This document shows positions 49,102 through 59,513 of a DNA stretch of 64,000 nt, one piece after another. Made by a program: the position numbers and the translations under genes. A model generated the notes under the pieces. It saw nothing but the letters and a program-made list of their open reading frames with translations, was not told where the DNA came from and searched no databases. The DNA is from Ichthyophthirius multifiliis (taxonomy: Eukaryota; Ciliophora; Oligohymenophorea; Hymenostomatida), in contig NW_004086445.1 in the NCBI RefSeq assembly GCF_000220395.1, forward strand, positions 1-64,000. Reading direction: 5' to 3'. Position 1 is the stretch's first letter; every line of letters starts with the position of its first letter.

Positions 49102-49989
49102 ATGATAAAGGATTAATCTTTCTTTATATTAGAAAATGAAAATAAAGATAATTTATTATTTGATGAATTGCTTTAAACCGATAGTAATTAGATAAATAGT
49201 TTTCAAACAAATACTTTAGATGAAGAAATCTAAATAAATTTTTAAAAAAGATAACGTTTAGAAAAAAAAAATAACATGTAATAACAAATTTAAACATAAT
49301 AATAAAAAATAAATCCATAAGAACATATGGAATTAAATAAAGAAGAATAATTATAATATATAAATTCAAATGTATAAAAAATATAAAATATGACATAAAT
49401 ATAATAATTTAATGTTTTAGTAGAATAATTAAACGAAATATTCTAAAAAATAAATAAAAATGATTAAATGTTAAAAGTTTTGCCAGTTTCAATTTTATAT
49501 GATTTGATATATAAATTAATATATAAATTTAAGATATTAAGTGTATTTTTATTTTTAATTTTGGCAGGAATAAATTTTATAGTTTTATTATTGCATATAT
49601 ATACTTGCTTTTTGATTTAAAAATATTTATATATTTAATAATCTAATATAAGGTAGTTAAAAGATATTTTAATTAAAATACAACAAGATAATAATGAATT
49701 TTTTAATTATTTCAAAGGAAATATTGATTTTTTGAACAATTAAAGTGAAGGACTCTTATTTTAACATTTTTCGATATTGAATTATATTAAAAAGTAAGAT
49801 GATTAATCTAATTATAATAAATTAACTATTTAAAATAATGCATAGTAATAATATTGTTAAAATAATCTCAATTTTAAATAGATTAATATTACTTTTCAAA
49901 GATATTTAATATTTTATTTTATCCTTACTATTTTTAATACGTTTGCAATATATTTTATTATTATTAATATTTATTTAATTTATTTTTGA
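49102..49989 (+). CDS. Two-TM protein with Gln-rich cytosolic domain
   Basis: An intact 295-codon frame from ATG 49102 to TGA 49987 using many TAA/TAG codons. Residues 1-135 are acidic then Gln/Asn-rich (ENKDNLLFDELLQTD; MELNKEEQLQYIN) and probably helical. TM1 is about 145-172 (LSVFLFLILAGINFIVLLLH). A ~95-residue polar domain follows (LKDILIKIQQDNNEFFNYF), then TM2 at the extreme C-terminus (YLIFYFILTIFNTFAIYF). The layout resembles a membrane tether or sensor. No family is recognised. Confidence 0.65.
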
Positions 49990-50388
49990 ATATAAAAACA
50001 AAATAATTAAATATAGAATATATATTTTATATTAATAATAAAAAAAAAAAATTATTTTTTAATTAATAAAAATTGTATACATATAAATAAAATTAAAAAT
50101 AATTATATATTTATTTAAAAATAGTTATATAAAAATATAACATAATTTATATATTTATAATTATTAATTTTTTTTAAAAATTAATTATCGAAAAAAATAA
50201 ATTTTTTTTGATATATATCATATAAATATATATATATAAATATATATTAAGTTTTATTATTATAATTTTATTTATAATTTAATAAATTTTTACTTTAATT
50301 ATAATGATTTATTTTCTAATTTATATAAATAAAAAATATATATATTTTTATATAAATTTAATCATATTATTTCTTTTTTTTACTTTGT
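49990..50388. other. AT-rich spacer between convergent genes
   Basis: About 400 bp downstream of both the two-TM gene (+) and striatin (-). Only A/T runs and short (TA)n near 50225-50250. Confidence 0.5.
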
Positions 50389-52787
50389 TCATACACTACT
50401 GTTATAAATATTTACATATCCATCAGCACCACCTATTTTAAATTAAAATAATTAACAAATTTAAAAATATAAAAATTACATGAAGCAATATAATTATAAT
50501 TTTAGTTAATAATGATACTATGGACTGCTTCATCATATTTATTTTAATGAGCCTAATTTTGAAAAAAAAAGTTTATAAAAATAAATGATAATAAATATAA
50601 AATAATAATATATACTTTTATTTCACTAACACATTTATATTATCTTAAATCCCAAGTTTTAATAAATCCATCATGTCCTGTAGAACTAACATAATTTTTA
50701 TCTTAATGAAAAGCAAGGGAAGTAACAGCATCATTATGAGCTTAAATATGATTAATAGGCATTTCTGTAAAAAAAAAAATATATATAAATATATATATAT
50801 AAAAAAAAAATATAAATACTTTAATTTATATCGAAAAATCTAATATATTTATCTTCATGAGCTGAAAGTAAAATTTTCATATTTGGATGGGCAATAAATC
50901 TAAATATTTAATCATCTTTAAAATCAGAATTATATCTAAGTACGTTTACACCTTTACCCTTTATTTATTTATTATATAATATATATATATATATATTTTT
51001 ACAGTCTCTTTATCAAAAATAGTTATATTGTTAAAAGTTAAATATGAAACAGCTAATAAATTCAAATTTGTATAAATCCATGAAGCAGAAGTAGGTATTC
51101 CATATTTATTATCTTATTTATATACATATGTTTATCGACAATTTCCAACGTATTCTTTATTAAACTCCTCCATTATTTCCCATAATTTAACTGTTCCATC
51201 TGCACTTACTACTAAAATTTATTTCTTTTATTTTTTTTTATATTAAATTTTTCTATTTTTTACCTCAAAAGGATGTCCTAATATTTACCATATGGGCTCT
51301 TCGTTTGAACTCCAAGAACCTACACAATAATTTTTGTTTTCTGTAGGACCATATGTATCTACGTCTTCACTTTAAGGAATATCCCATACTTTTATTATAC
51401 CCTTTTTATTTCATTGCTAATATTATATAAGCGTATATATATTTTACTTCAGATCCTGAGGTAAATACTATTTAACTTTATTTCTCAGAACATATTTCTT
51501 AGGATAATCCTGATATTGCATATAAATGTCCTGTATGCTCTTTTTATTTTATTTTTTTCTTAAAAAAAAAAAAATAGATTTAATTTAAATAATATACACC
51601 TCTTAGTGTATAAAAGGGTTCTAAATGAGTTTCTTCATTTGAACTCTAAAATTATCGAGTATCCCATAATTTAACCATACAATCTTCTGAAACTGTTACT
51701 AATGTATTATTTTTTGTGAAATAGCAATCTCTAACTCCATCAAAATGACTTCTCAATTAACTTTATAAATAATAAAATAAATATTAATTATTTTCAACTA
51801 ATAAAAATAAAAAAATACCATCTATATAAAAGTATATTTGATTTACTTTTTTAATAATTCTTTTATTGTTAAAAATAGTTAAATAAAATAAAATAATAAA
51901 TTTTATTTTATTATTTTTTAAAAAATATACTTCTATATTCTCGTCATATTTTTCTAAACTTTTGTTTATAATTTTCGAATTATTGATTTGCTATTTTTAT
52001 GTATTGTTGTTTTTTTAAGTTTCATTATTTTTATTTTAATTCGTAATACTTTTGTTGAATTCTACAAAAGAATTGTCTAAATTGCTTCCATTATTATTAT
52101 TATTATTAAAATTAGGTATGTCATTTTCTCTATTTTTTGTCGAAAATAAATTTAATATATATTTATTTATATATGAAGAAGAAAAAAAAAAACTTCAATA
52201 ATGTATTTGAATTTTTATATTAAAATTCCAATTCTTATTAAAGTAATTCTAAATTATTTTTATTTGCATCATTTTCTTATTCAAAAATATCATCAATACC
52301 TATATCTTATAAAATTCTTTAAATAATTATAAATTATTAAATATTTTCTTTTCTTTTATATTATATATATTAACTTTAATAATAAAGGTCTATGTGATTT
52401 TGCTTTTCTTTAAGGTATTTAAGGAATATTAAGGTTATTTTATATCAACTACATATTATTTTCATCTTACATAGCAGACTTTATAATATCTTAGGGTATA
52501 TTTTATCCTTATAAAAGTTTTGAATATCGAATACGTTCTTATCTTAATGCAAATTCTAGCATTTTAATTCTTTTTAATAAATCTTTATTAATATTTTCTT
52601 ATGCTTTTAATTCACCTTCTAATTGACTTATTTTTTCTAAATTTTATTGCTTCTCCAATGTTTATTCAGTTTCTTTATAGTTCATTTCCTTATATTAATC
52701 TTGTAAAAACTTCAGGACTCCTAACCAATTATAAGAAGTGGTTTATGGAACATTTATTTATTATGAATCTTCAAAACTTTATGACAT
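50389..52787 (-). CDS. STRN: Striatin (STRIPAK scaffold, PP2A B''' subunit)
   Basis: Striatins scaffold the STRIPAK phosphatase-kinase complex. The minus-strand ATG 52785 opens MSQSFEDSQQINVPQTTSYN. The signature coiled coil follows: WLGVLKFLQDQYKEMNYK, then LKAQENINKDLLKRIKMLEF and ALRQERIRYSKLLQG, nearly the textbook striatin/SG2NA motif. Many small introns separate C-terminal WD40 repeats: VTVSEDCMVKLWDTRQF, ILVVSADGTVKLWEIMEEF, VTSLAFHQDKNYVSSTGHDG then FIKTWDLRQYKCVSEIKAH, and YDEAVHSIIINQNYNYIASC with GGADGYVNIY before TGA 50389. The last repeats match the family. Exon ends in the middle are not all resolved. About 600 aa expected. Confidence 0.9.
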
Positions 52788-52976
52788 ACTTAATTTTTAT
52801 TCGGAAAATAATAATTTTTTTTTTTTAAAAAAAAAAAAAAAATAGAAATTTAAATTTTATATTAATTTTTTATTTTAAAAAAAAAAAAATTAAAAAACAA
52901 AATTTTTTTTTTTTTTCAAAAAAATTAAATAAAAATATATTAATTAATTAATACATTTAATAAAAAAATAAATATA
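52788..52976. other. Short spacer rich in T-run/A-run blocks
   Basis: About 190 bp between two minus-strand genes. It holds a T12A15 palindrome near 52817-52843 and two further poly-A/poly-T blocks. Confidence 0.6.
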
Positions 52977-54206
52977 TCATTTAGTTTTAAAAGCAGAAAT
53001 ACCAGTCAACTCTCTTCCGGCAACCAAAGCATTAATATCATATGTTCCTTCATAAGTATACAAAGCTTCAGTATCAACTAAAGCTTTCATCACATAATTA
53101 TCAAAAATAATCCCATTTCCACCAAAAATTTCTCTCCCTAATCTGGTTATTTCCCTCGTTCTTTCTGTCGCAAAGGCTTTTCCTAAAGCAACTTGTCCTA
53201 TAGTGATATTTCCTTAATCGTATAATACTGATAGTCTCCAACATAGGAATAATATGGCCTGTACATTGCTCATTATTCTTTGTATTTTCTCCTATTAGAT
53301 TTAAAAGGAGGAAATCTTCACACCGAATTGTTTCCTTTCGTTCATGTATTTTATTGTGTGGTCGTAGACTCCCATTGCGACTCCGAAGGTAATCCAACAA
53401 ACTATTAATCTGGAATGAAGGAGAATTTTAGATGTTCCTTTTTGGAAATCAGTGGCTTTAGGGAGGAAATTTTCCTCTGGAATATGCACATTATTGAACT
53501 ATATTTAGCAGTTCTAGACCATTCTGAGTGCTAGTTTGTTCTTTATGACGACTGAATTGACACCAGGACTCTTTAAATCCACTATGAAACCTTAGACCTT
53601 ATTATTTTCAACGTTTCGGGCCCATACAATCATTATATCCTTATTTCCATTTCCAATCCATCTTTTATTGCCGTTTAATATCCAGCCTTTTCCGCTTGGG
53701 TCTCTTTTTACGCTTGTTTAAAGGGAAGAGGCGTCAGAACCGACTTTTTCTTCAGTTAAACCCCATCCTCCTACCAGTTCTAGGTCTCTTAATTTTGGAA
53801 GGTATTTGTTTTTTTATTCCTCACTACCTAAAATTTCGATTGTGGACATCAGTAAAGAACTCTAAACCGCTGAAAACGTTGCCAAACTAGCATCTACTCT
53901 TGAAATTTCGGCAAATAAAATTCCCTAAGATAAAATACTGGAAGATAGTCCATATGGGGCATTTAATAAATGATTAAATAGACCAAATTGGCGAAATTTT
54001 GGAAGAACGAAGTCGGGAAATTGGGCTTTTTCAATATATTCGTTTATATAGGGAGCTATTTCTTTATGAAGAAATTCACGAAAGGCCTTTCTTGTTGTAT
54101 TTTATTCAGATGTTAATAATGAAGGGAAGTCAAAATAGTCTATTGATGATTCGACGATAGGAAATTATGTTATTTGATTTTTGTAATTATTTAATCTATC
54201 AGACAT
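52977..54206 (-). CDS. Acyl-CoA dehydrogenase, ACX4/glutaryl-CoA dehydrogenase type
   Basis: A flavoenzyme of fatty-acid or lysine/tryptophan breakdown. An intact 409-aa minus-strand exon from ATG 54204 to TGA 52977. N-terminal domain: IDYFDFPSLLTSEQNTTRK; flavin-binding GGWGLTEEKVGSDASSL and GWILNGNKRWIGNG; ALRMVQNCQIQFNNVHIPEE; C-terminal helices MNERKQFGVKISSFQ, QVALGKAFATERTREITRLG and IFGGNGIIFDNYVMKA; catalytic Glu in ALYTYEGTYDINALVAGREL. The whole reads closest to plant peroxisomal short-chain acyl-CoA oxidase ACX4, which is itself GCDH-like. The end, AFKTK, is not a PTS1 and no mitochondrial presequence is obvious. G+C is far higher than in its neighbours (about 40% by eye), with many C-ending codons. 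Gln is still written TAA/TAG in places, so it is native nuclear code. Confidence 0.93.
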
Positions 54207-55370
54207 TTTTTTTTTTTCCGCTTTTTTATTTTAATTTTTTTTATCTTTATATTTTAATTATATGTTATTAATATGCTTTGTTTTGTTTTTAATTGATATA
54301 ATTTTTTGTAAATATGAAATAAATTTGGTTGATTTATTTGTTTCTTAAATGAAAATAATAGTTTTTTATATTTGTTTTTTTTTAGAAAATAAATTAGTGA
54401 TTGATAAACACACTTTAAGTGTATATAATAATATTAAAAATTTTGTTATAATAATAATAATTAAAAAATATGTATATATAAATATTAAAAATATTAAATT
54501 TAAAAATTATTTAAATATGTTGCATTTATTTATAATAATAAGATTATAATTTTTTTTTTATTCCTTTTTTCTAAACATATTTGTTTTAATTTTATTTTTT
54601 TATAAATATATTAATATCTTTTTCTTTTTATAATTATTATAAGATATTTAAATTATTTGTTTCTAAAGTTAATTATTATAAGATATCTAAATTATTTTTT
54701 TCTAAAGTAAGAAAAATTATTAAAACTTAAAAACTATATTTAAATTAAGTAATTTTATTACTTAATTTTAAAGAATAAATTACTATAGTTAAATTATTTA
54801 GAATAAAAATACATTATTATTATTTTTAAGTTATTTTAAACAAATTAAATTAGTACTATAAGTAAAATAAATATATAAAATTATTATATACTTTAATATT
54901 TTATATTACAAAAATAATTTATTAAATTCCTATTTAATATATAACCTAAATTAAAAATTATAAATACATATAATTATTTTCTTTATATTTAATATATAAT
55001 TAATAATTTAAAATGTTTTATATTTTAATTTATATAATTATTTTTAGAAAACAATTTATATATATCATTTTATCATGTTTTATTTTAAAAATCTATTAAG
55101 AATAAAAAAATACTATAATTTTTTTTTTTAAATATCTAATAAAATTAATAAATAATAAATAAATTTTTTATAATAATATTTTATAATAAAAAAAAAAAAA
55201 TTTTTATTTTTTATATAAAAAGTGATATATATATATATATATATAATAAAAAAAAATTGTAAATTATATACTTATTAAATTACATTAATTATCTTTAAAT
55301 AATTTGAAAATTAATAAAATACCAATATTAATTATACTGAAAACTATTTTTTACTTATACTTAATTGACT
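54207..55370. other. AT-rich spacer with tandem repeat
   Basis: Upstream of the acyl-CoA dehydrogenase gene. It contains a 39-bp tandem duplication at 54631-54708 and (TA)n near 55226-55244. The short apparent ORF at 54349-54549 is Ile/Lys/Asn noise. Confidence 0.5.
54631..54708. repeat. 39-bp tandem duplication
   Basis: Units 54631-54669 and 54670-54708 (TAATTATTATAAGATAT...CTAAAGT) differ at two positions only. Confidence 0.9.
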
Positions 55371-55380
55371 AAAAGTATTA

Positions 55381-55890
55381 TTTGAAATCCTAGTCTTACT
55401 AGTGCAATAGCTTCATATGTTGCAAATGCAGTTTAGATGGAATCAATACAGTTATATTAATTAGGGAGACTTCTTACGTATTTATCCCGTTAATATAGTT
55501 TATATTATGCCTAATATATCTAAATAAGAAATAAGCAAAAAATCGTTATAATAATTTAGGTACTTTTTAGGCTAGAACTATTTTTTTATTATATATTTTT
55601 AAAAAAATAAAAATTTTATAATAAAATTTATGCATCTGAATCTGTAGTAATTATAGATATTTAAATTTATGCAAATACATGATATGACTTGGTATATTTT
55701 TAGATATAGACCTAAATATTAGATATTGTGAAATTGTTTTATGGTATTAATAAACTTACTTAGTACGCTATCTCATTATAATTAAATTGGAGAATAGGGA
55801 GGAGGGGATCTATTATTAAAAAAAGTTTCGAAGAAAAACAATATCTATATGAATTATGTTAGTTTTGTAATATTACTTTAATTTATATAT
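55381..55890 (+). pseudogene. Interrupted coding region, unknown
   Basis: The plus strand reads NPSLTSAIASYVANAVQMES then IQLYQLGRLLTYLSRQYS (about 55387-55500), right after an in-frame TGA. After an AT-rich gap it reads SESVVIIDIQIYANT, again hitting TGA, and then YDLVYFQIQTQILDIVKLFY, GINKLTQYAISLQLNWRIG and KSFEEKQYLYELCQFCNIT to about 55880. The composition is clearly protein-like, with Trp, Cys and Gly. Two in-frame TGAs and no start codon argue for a broken gene or an exon set with unseen introns. No family is recognised. Confidence 0.4.
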
Positions 55891-56057
55891 TTAATAGATT
55901 TCTTTTTTTTTTTTTTTTAATAAAATTAATTTTATATATTCTAAAATATTATTTTATTTATTAAAAATTAAGTTATATTTATTATTTAATTTCATTTATA
56001 TATAAAAATAATTTTAATTAATAAAAAAATAAGATATTTTGTTTTGGACAAAAAGAA

Positions 56058-56432
56058 ATGAACAATAATAAATAAATGTAAGAAAACAACCTTATATTTT
56101 AAAAAATTGCTCAATTAAAAATGTAATTTAAAGAATTACCTTCTTTAGTTTAATAAATAGAGGCTTAAAAAAGACATGAAAATAAAGAAAAATGCTTTAA
56201 ATAAAACACCAAAAATGCTAAATTATATGCTTAATGTGTTTTAAATTTAAATTAGAATTATTTTTCATATGGAAGTTCAAATGAAATATAGAATTAACAA
56301 AATATTTTTAGAGTTAACTTTTTTTAAAATTTAATGGAATAATGTTTTTAAAATTAAAATGTTAAAGTTTTAAATGAATGTTCTTAAAGATTAAATTAAA
56401 TTTATTTAAAAATTATTGAATCTGTTTAATGA
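56058..56432 (+). CDS. Small helical protein with two Cys pairs, 124 aa
   Basis: An intact frame from ATG 56058 to TGA 56430. It is all-helical in appearance (LIFQKIAQLKMQFKELPSLV; RHENKEKCFKQNTKNAKLYA). Two Cys pairs lie in successive helices: C-x13-C in KCFKQNTKNAKLYAQC and C-x11-C in QCFQNQNVKVLNEC. That layout recalls twin-CxnC helical hairpins imported into the mitochondrial intermembrane space, but the spacing is not the classic Cx3C or Cx9C. No family is recognised. A T12A9 block follows at about 56445-56465. Confidence 0.6.
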
Positions 56433-57200
56433 TTTTTTTGTTTGTTTTTTTTTTTTAAAAAAAAATATATTATTTCTAGTTAGTTATTCTAAATTATATT
56501 TATTTATTTATTTTTTAAACAAAAAATTAGAAATATTTATTTATTTTCGTTGTATATTTTTGGAATTACTACTTATAAATATTTATATGTTTCTTGCTTT
56601 TCATTTTTAAAATATAACTTATTTGTATTTTTTTACTTATATTTATTTTTTATTGAATTAAATTGTAATACTTTAGTTTAAATTATAAAAATTCAACTTT
56701 ATGTAGAAATTACTAATAAATTATTTCTTTTTTTTTAAAGTATAGAGTATTTTTATATAATAAATACAAATTATAAATATATAATTAATATTTGATTTCT
56801 TAAATTAAAAAAAAATAAAAGTTATTATTTGTATGTATATTTAAATAAAAAATAAAAGTAAATCATTAAAAAAAAAAAAAAAACTTATTAAAATAAAATA
56901 AAAAGAGGAAATATATAAAATCTAAATAATATTTTTTTTGTTATATAAAAATATTTAAATATAATAAAATTTTATTATATTGTTTTACATTTAAGAAAAT
57001 TTATCAAGCTCAAAATTTAATAAATCATATAAAAAAAACAAGAAAATAATACTAATAATTTCTTACTAAATAAAAATTCTATAATAATAACCCGCTTAAA
57101 AAAATAAATAAAAAAATTAAAATAAAATAAAAATTTATAAAAATAATAATAATATCAATTAAAAATATAAATAATAATTTATTATTTTAACAAATACAAA
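56433..57200. other. AT-rich spacer
   Basis: About 770 bp between two plus-strand genes, opening with a T12A9 block and ending in the Ku80 promoter region. The apparent plus ORF at 56416-56610 is Phe/Leu/Ile noise. No feature is supportable. Confidence 0.5.
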
Positions 57201-59513
57201 ATGTCAAATAAAGAAGCCATATTTTTAGTTCTTGACATGGGATATTCAATGTTTAAAGAACTCTCTACAAGAAAAAATTAAACTGAATCATAAAAAAGAT
57301 CTTAAATAGCAATTTAATGCATAAAACTTCTATTACAATAAAAAATGTTCAATTTTAAATAACATGAAGTCGGTTTAATTCTTTTTGGTTTAGATTAAAG
57401 TTTATAATAAGGAAATACCATGTATATAAGATAAATGGGAAAACCCGATATGGATTTTTTAAAAAACGTAATGGAACTAGAAAGTTATTCAGAAAATAAA
57501 TCTGAAGGTGGAGATATATTTGATGCCTTGGAACAATCATTAATTACAATCGACGAATATGTAAAGAAGAAAAAATATGAGAAAAAAATATATGTTTTTA
57601 CTGCTGGATGTGGAAAAACAGATTACAATAGTTAATAATTAGAAGACTTAGTTAGTAAAATTTAATAAGTAAATACACACACACATATATATATATAACA
57701 TACATAAATATACATGTATTTAAAATTAAAAAAGGTAAATGCAAAAATTAATATTATAGCATTTGATTTTTTGAAAAAATATAACCCAGAAAATGAGGAT
57801 TTAGACTTAGAATTGACAAAACTAAATGAAGATGACGATACATAAACTAAAGTACAAAATTTAAACCAAAAATTGCTTTTAGCAATTAAAAGAGAAATAC
57901 CTTCTCAAGTATAGTTTTACCCATCTTCTATTGCCCTTTTAATTTAGAAATAATTCCGTTCGAAAGGTTATGCTCCTAGAGTTAAATATAGAGGCACCTT
58001 CGAAATTTCAAACTTTTTAAAATTCGATATTTAGATGTATACGAAAACTTCAGAAGATAAACTTCCTGGTTTGAAGTAATATTCATAGACTGTAGAATTT
58101 GATAAAAATGAAAAATCAGGCCTGATAGAAAAAGAAGTTCTTAGGTATGTATAAGAAGACCCTAATATGTAGCCTGTAGATAAGGAAAATGTAGGAAAGG
58201 CTTATCATTATGGGAAATAATTAGTACCTTTGTCGAATATTATGGAATAGGAAATGTAACTTTAAACAGAAAAAGAAATAAAGCTTTTAGGTTTTGTGGA
58301 AAGCAAACAAATACCCAGACAGGCTTTCATGTCTAGTGTCGATTTGATAAAATGCTTAGAATAAAATGAGAAGTCAAAAAAAGGGTTAGCCGCATTAATT
58401 AAGGCGATGAAAATATAAGGAAAATATGCGTTAATAAGATATGTTTAAAGAAAAAATGGAAATCCGAAACTTTGTGTACTTATTCCTTAAGTAGGGGAAA
58501 ATTATGAATGTTTTTTTATGGTAGAATTACCAACAGGGGAAAGCGTGAGGGATTTTCAGTTTAATTCTTTGAAAGAAAGTACTGTTGAACAATAAGAGGT
58601 GGTTTCTGAGTTGATTGAGAAGATGGATTTGTGTAAAAATGATTAAGAAGAGATCTTAGATATAAGAAATATATATAATCCAACTAAATAGTATTTCTAT
58701 TAGTGTGTTTTTCATAGAGTTTTTGATCCAGAAGGGGAGTTGCCGGTTATGGATGAGAATATAAAGGAATATATGAGTCCAGAAGTGGAATTAGAGGAGG
58801 ATATTTTAAAGAAAATTAAGGATAGTTTTAAACTAGAGATCTTGAAAAAAAAGAAAGAAGGGGAATAATTTCAGGAAGATGAAAATGGGAAGAAAGTTTT
58901 CTGGAAAGACCTTTTAGAAGGAGAAAAAAACTAAAAAATAGAAGATATTTAAGAAAATATTTAAGAAAATGAAGAAATTTTGGTTTAGAAAAAGTTCACA
59001 TTTGATGATGGAAATGATTATGTGAAAAAAATATCGACAGTAAATCCTATTGATGACTTTAAATAAATGATTACGAATAAAAAAGTGGATTTAGTAAAGT
59101 CAGCGATTGAATAAATGAGTGAAATTATATTCTCATTTATTTAAAACAGTATTAAGGGAAGTTATTATGAAAAATCTTTTGAGTGTATTAAAGTCTTTAG
59201 ATAAGGGTGCATTTAGGAAGATGAAGCAGGAGCTTTTAATTAGTTTTTGGTTGATTTGAAAAAAAAAGTAGTCTATTCTTAATAATAATAATTCTGGAAA
59301 ATGATTATTCATTAGGGAATTACACTTATTTCGTAAAATGAAAATAGAACATCTTAAGTTAGTAGCAAAGAGGCTAGTTAAGTAATTTTTTTTTTTTTTT
59401 TTTTGGTTTATATTATATTTTAGTTCCTTTAAGAAGAATTTGATTAAGTTCTTAATATTGAAGATTTCAAATAAGTTAAATAAGAAGATGATATTATGGA
59501 TGAACTAGATTGA
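57201..59513 (+). CDS. KU80: Ku80 DNA-end-binding protein
   Basis: Ku80 with Ku70 forms the ring that binds DNA ends in non-homologous end joining. Three exons (57201-57668, 57735-59381, 59424-59513) give a 734-aa protein in one frame, near the 732 aa of human Ku80. vWA-like N-terminus: AIFLVLDMGYSMFK, GGDIFDALEQSLITIDEY, KKIYVFTAGCGKTDYNS. Beta-barrel/ring core: YHYGKQLVPLS, IPRQAFMSSVDLIKCLEQN, KIQGKYALIRYVQRKNGNPK, NYECFFMVELPTGESVRDF. Ku80-specific C-terminal domain: NPIDDFKQMITNKKVDLVKS, YYEKSFECIKVFRQGCIQED, FWKMIIHQGITLIS. The last exon ends EDDIMDELD, resembling the C-terminal acidic motif that recruits DNA-PKcs. Intron 1 holds (CA)n/(TA)n. Confidence 0.95.

Noticed and set aside
49124-49396. 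90-aa minus-strand ORF
   Set aside because: Antisense to the intact two-TM protein gene; Phe/Leu/Ile-rich shadow.
53281-53320. Frameshift in the acyl-CoA dehydrogenase gene
   Set aside because: A first reading suggested a missing T, but recounting shows CCTTTTAAATC, so TCC TTT TAA (Gln) ATC keeps frame and the gene is intact.
53101-53400. 99-aa minus-strand frame (MLDYLRSRNGS...)
   Set aside because: Alternate frame of the acyl-CoA dehydrogenase gene; the true frame encodes the conserved catalytic Glu region.
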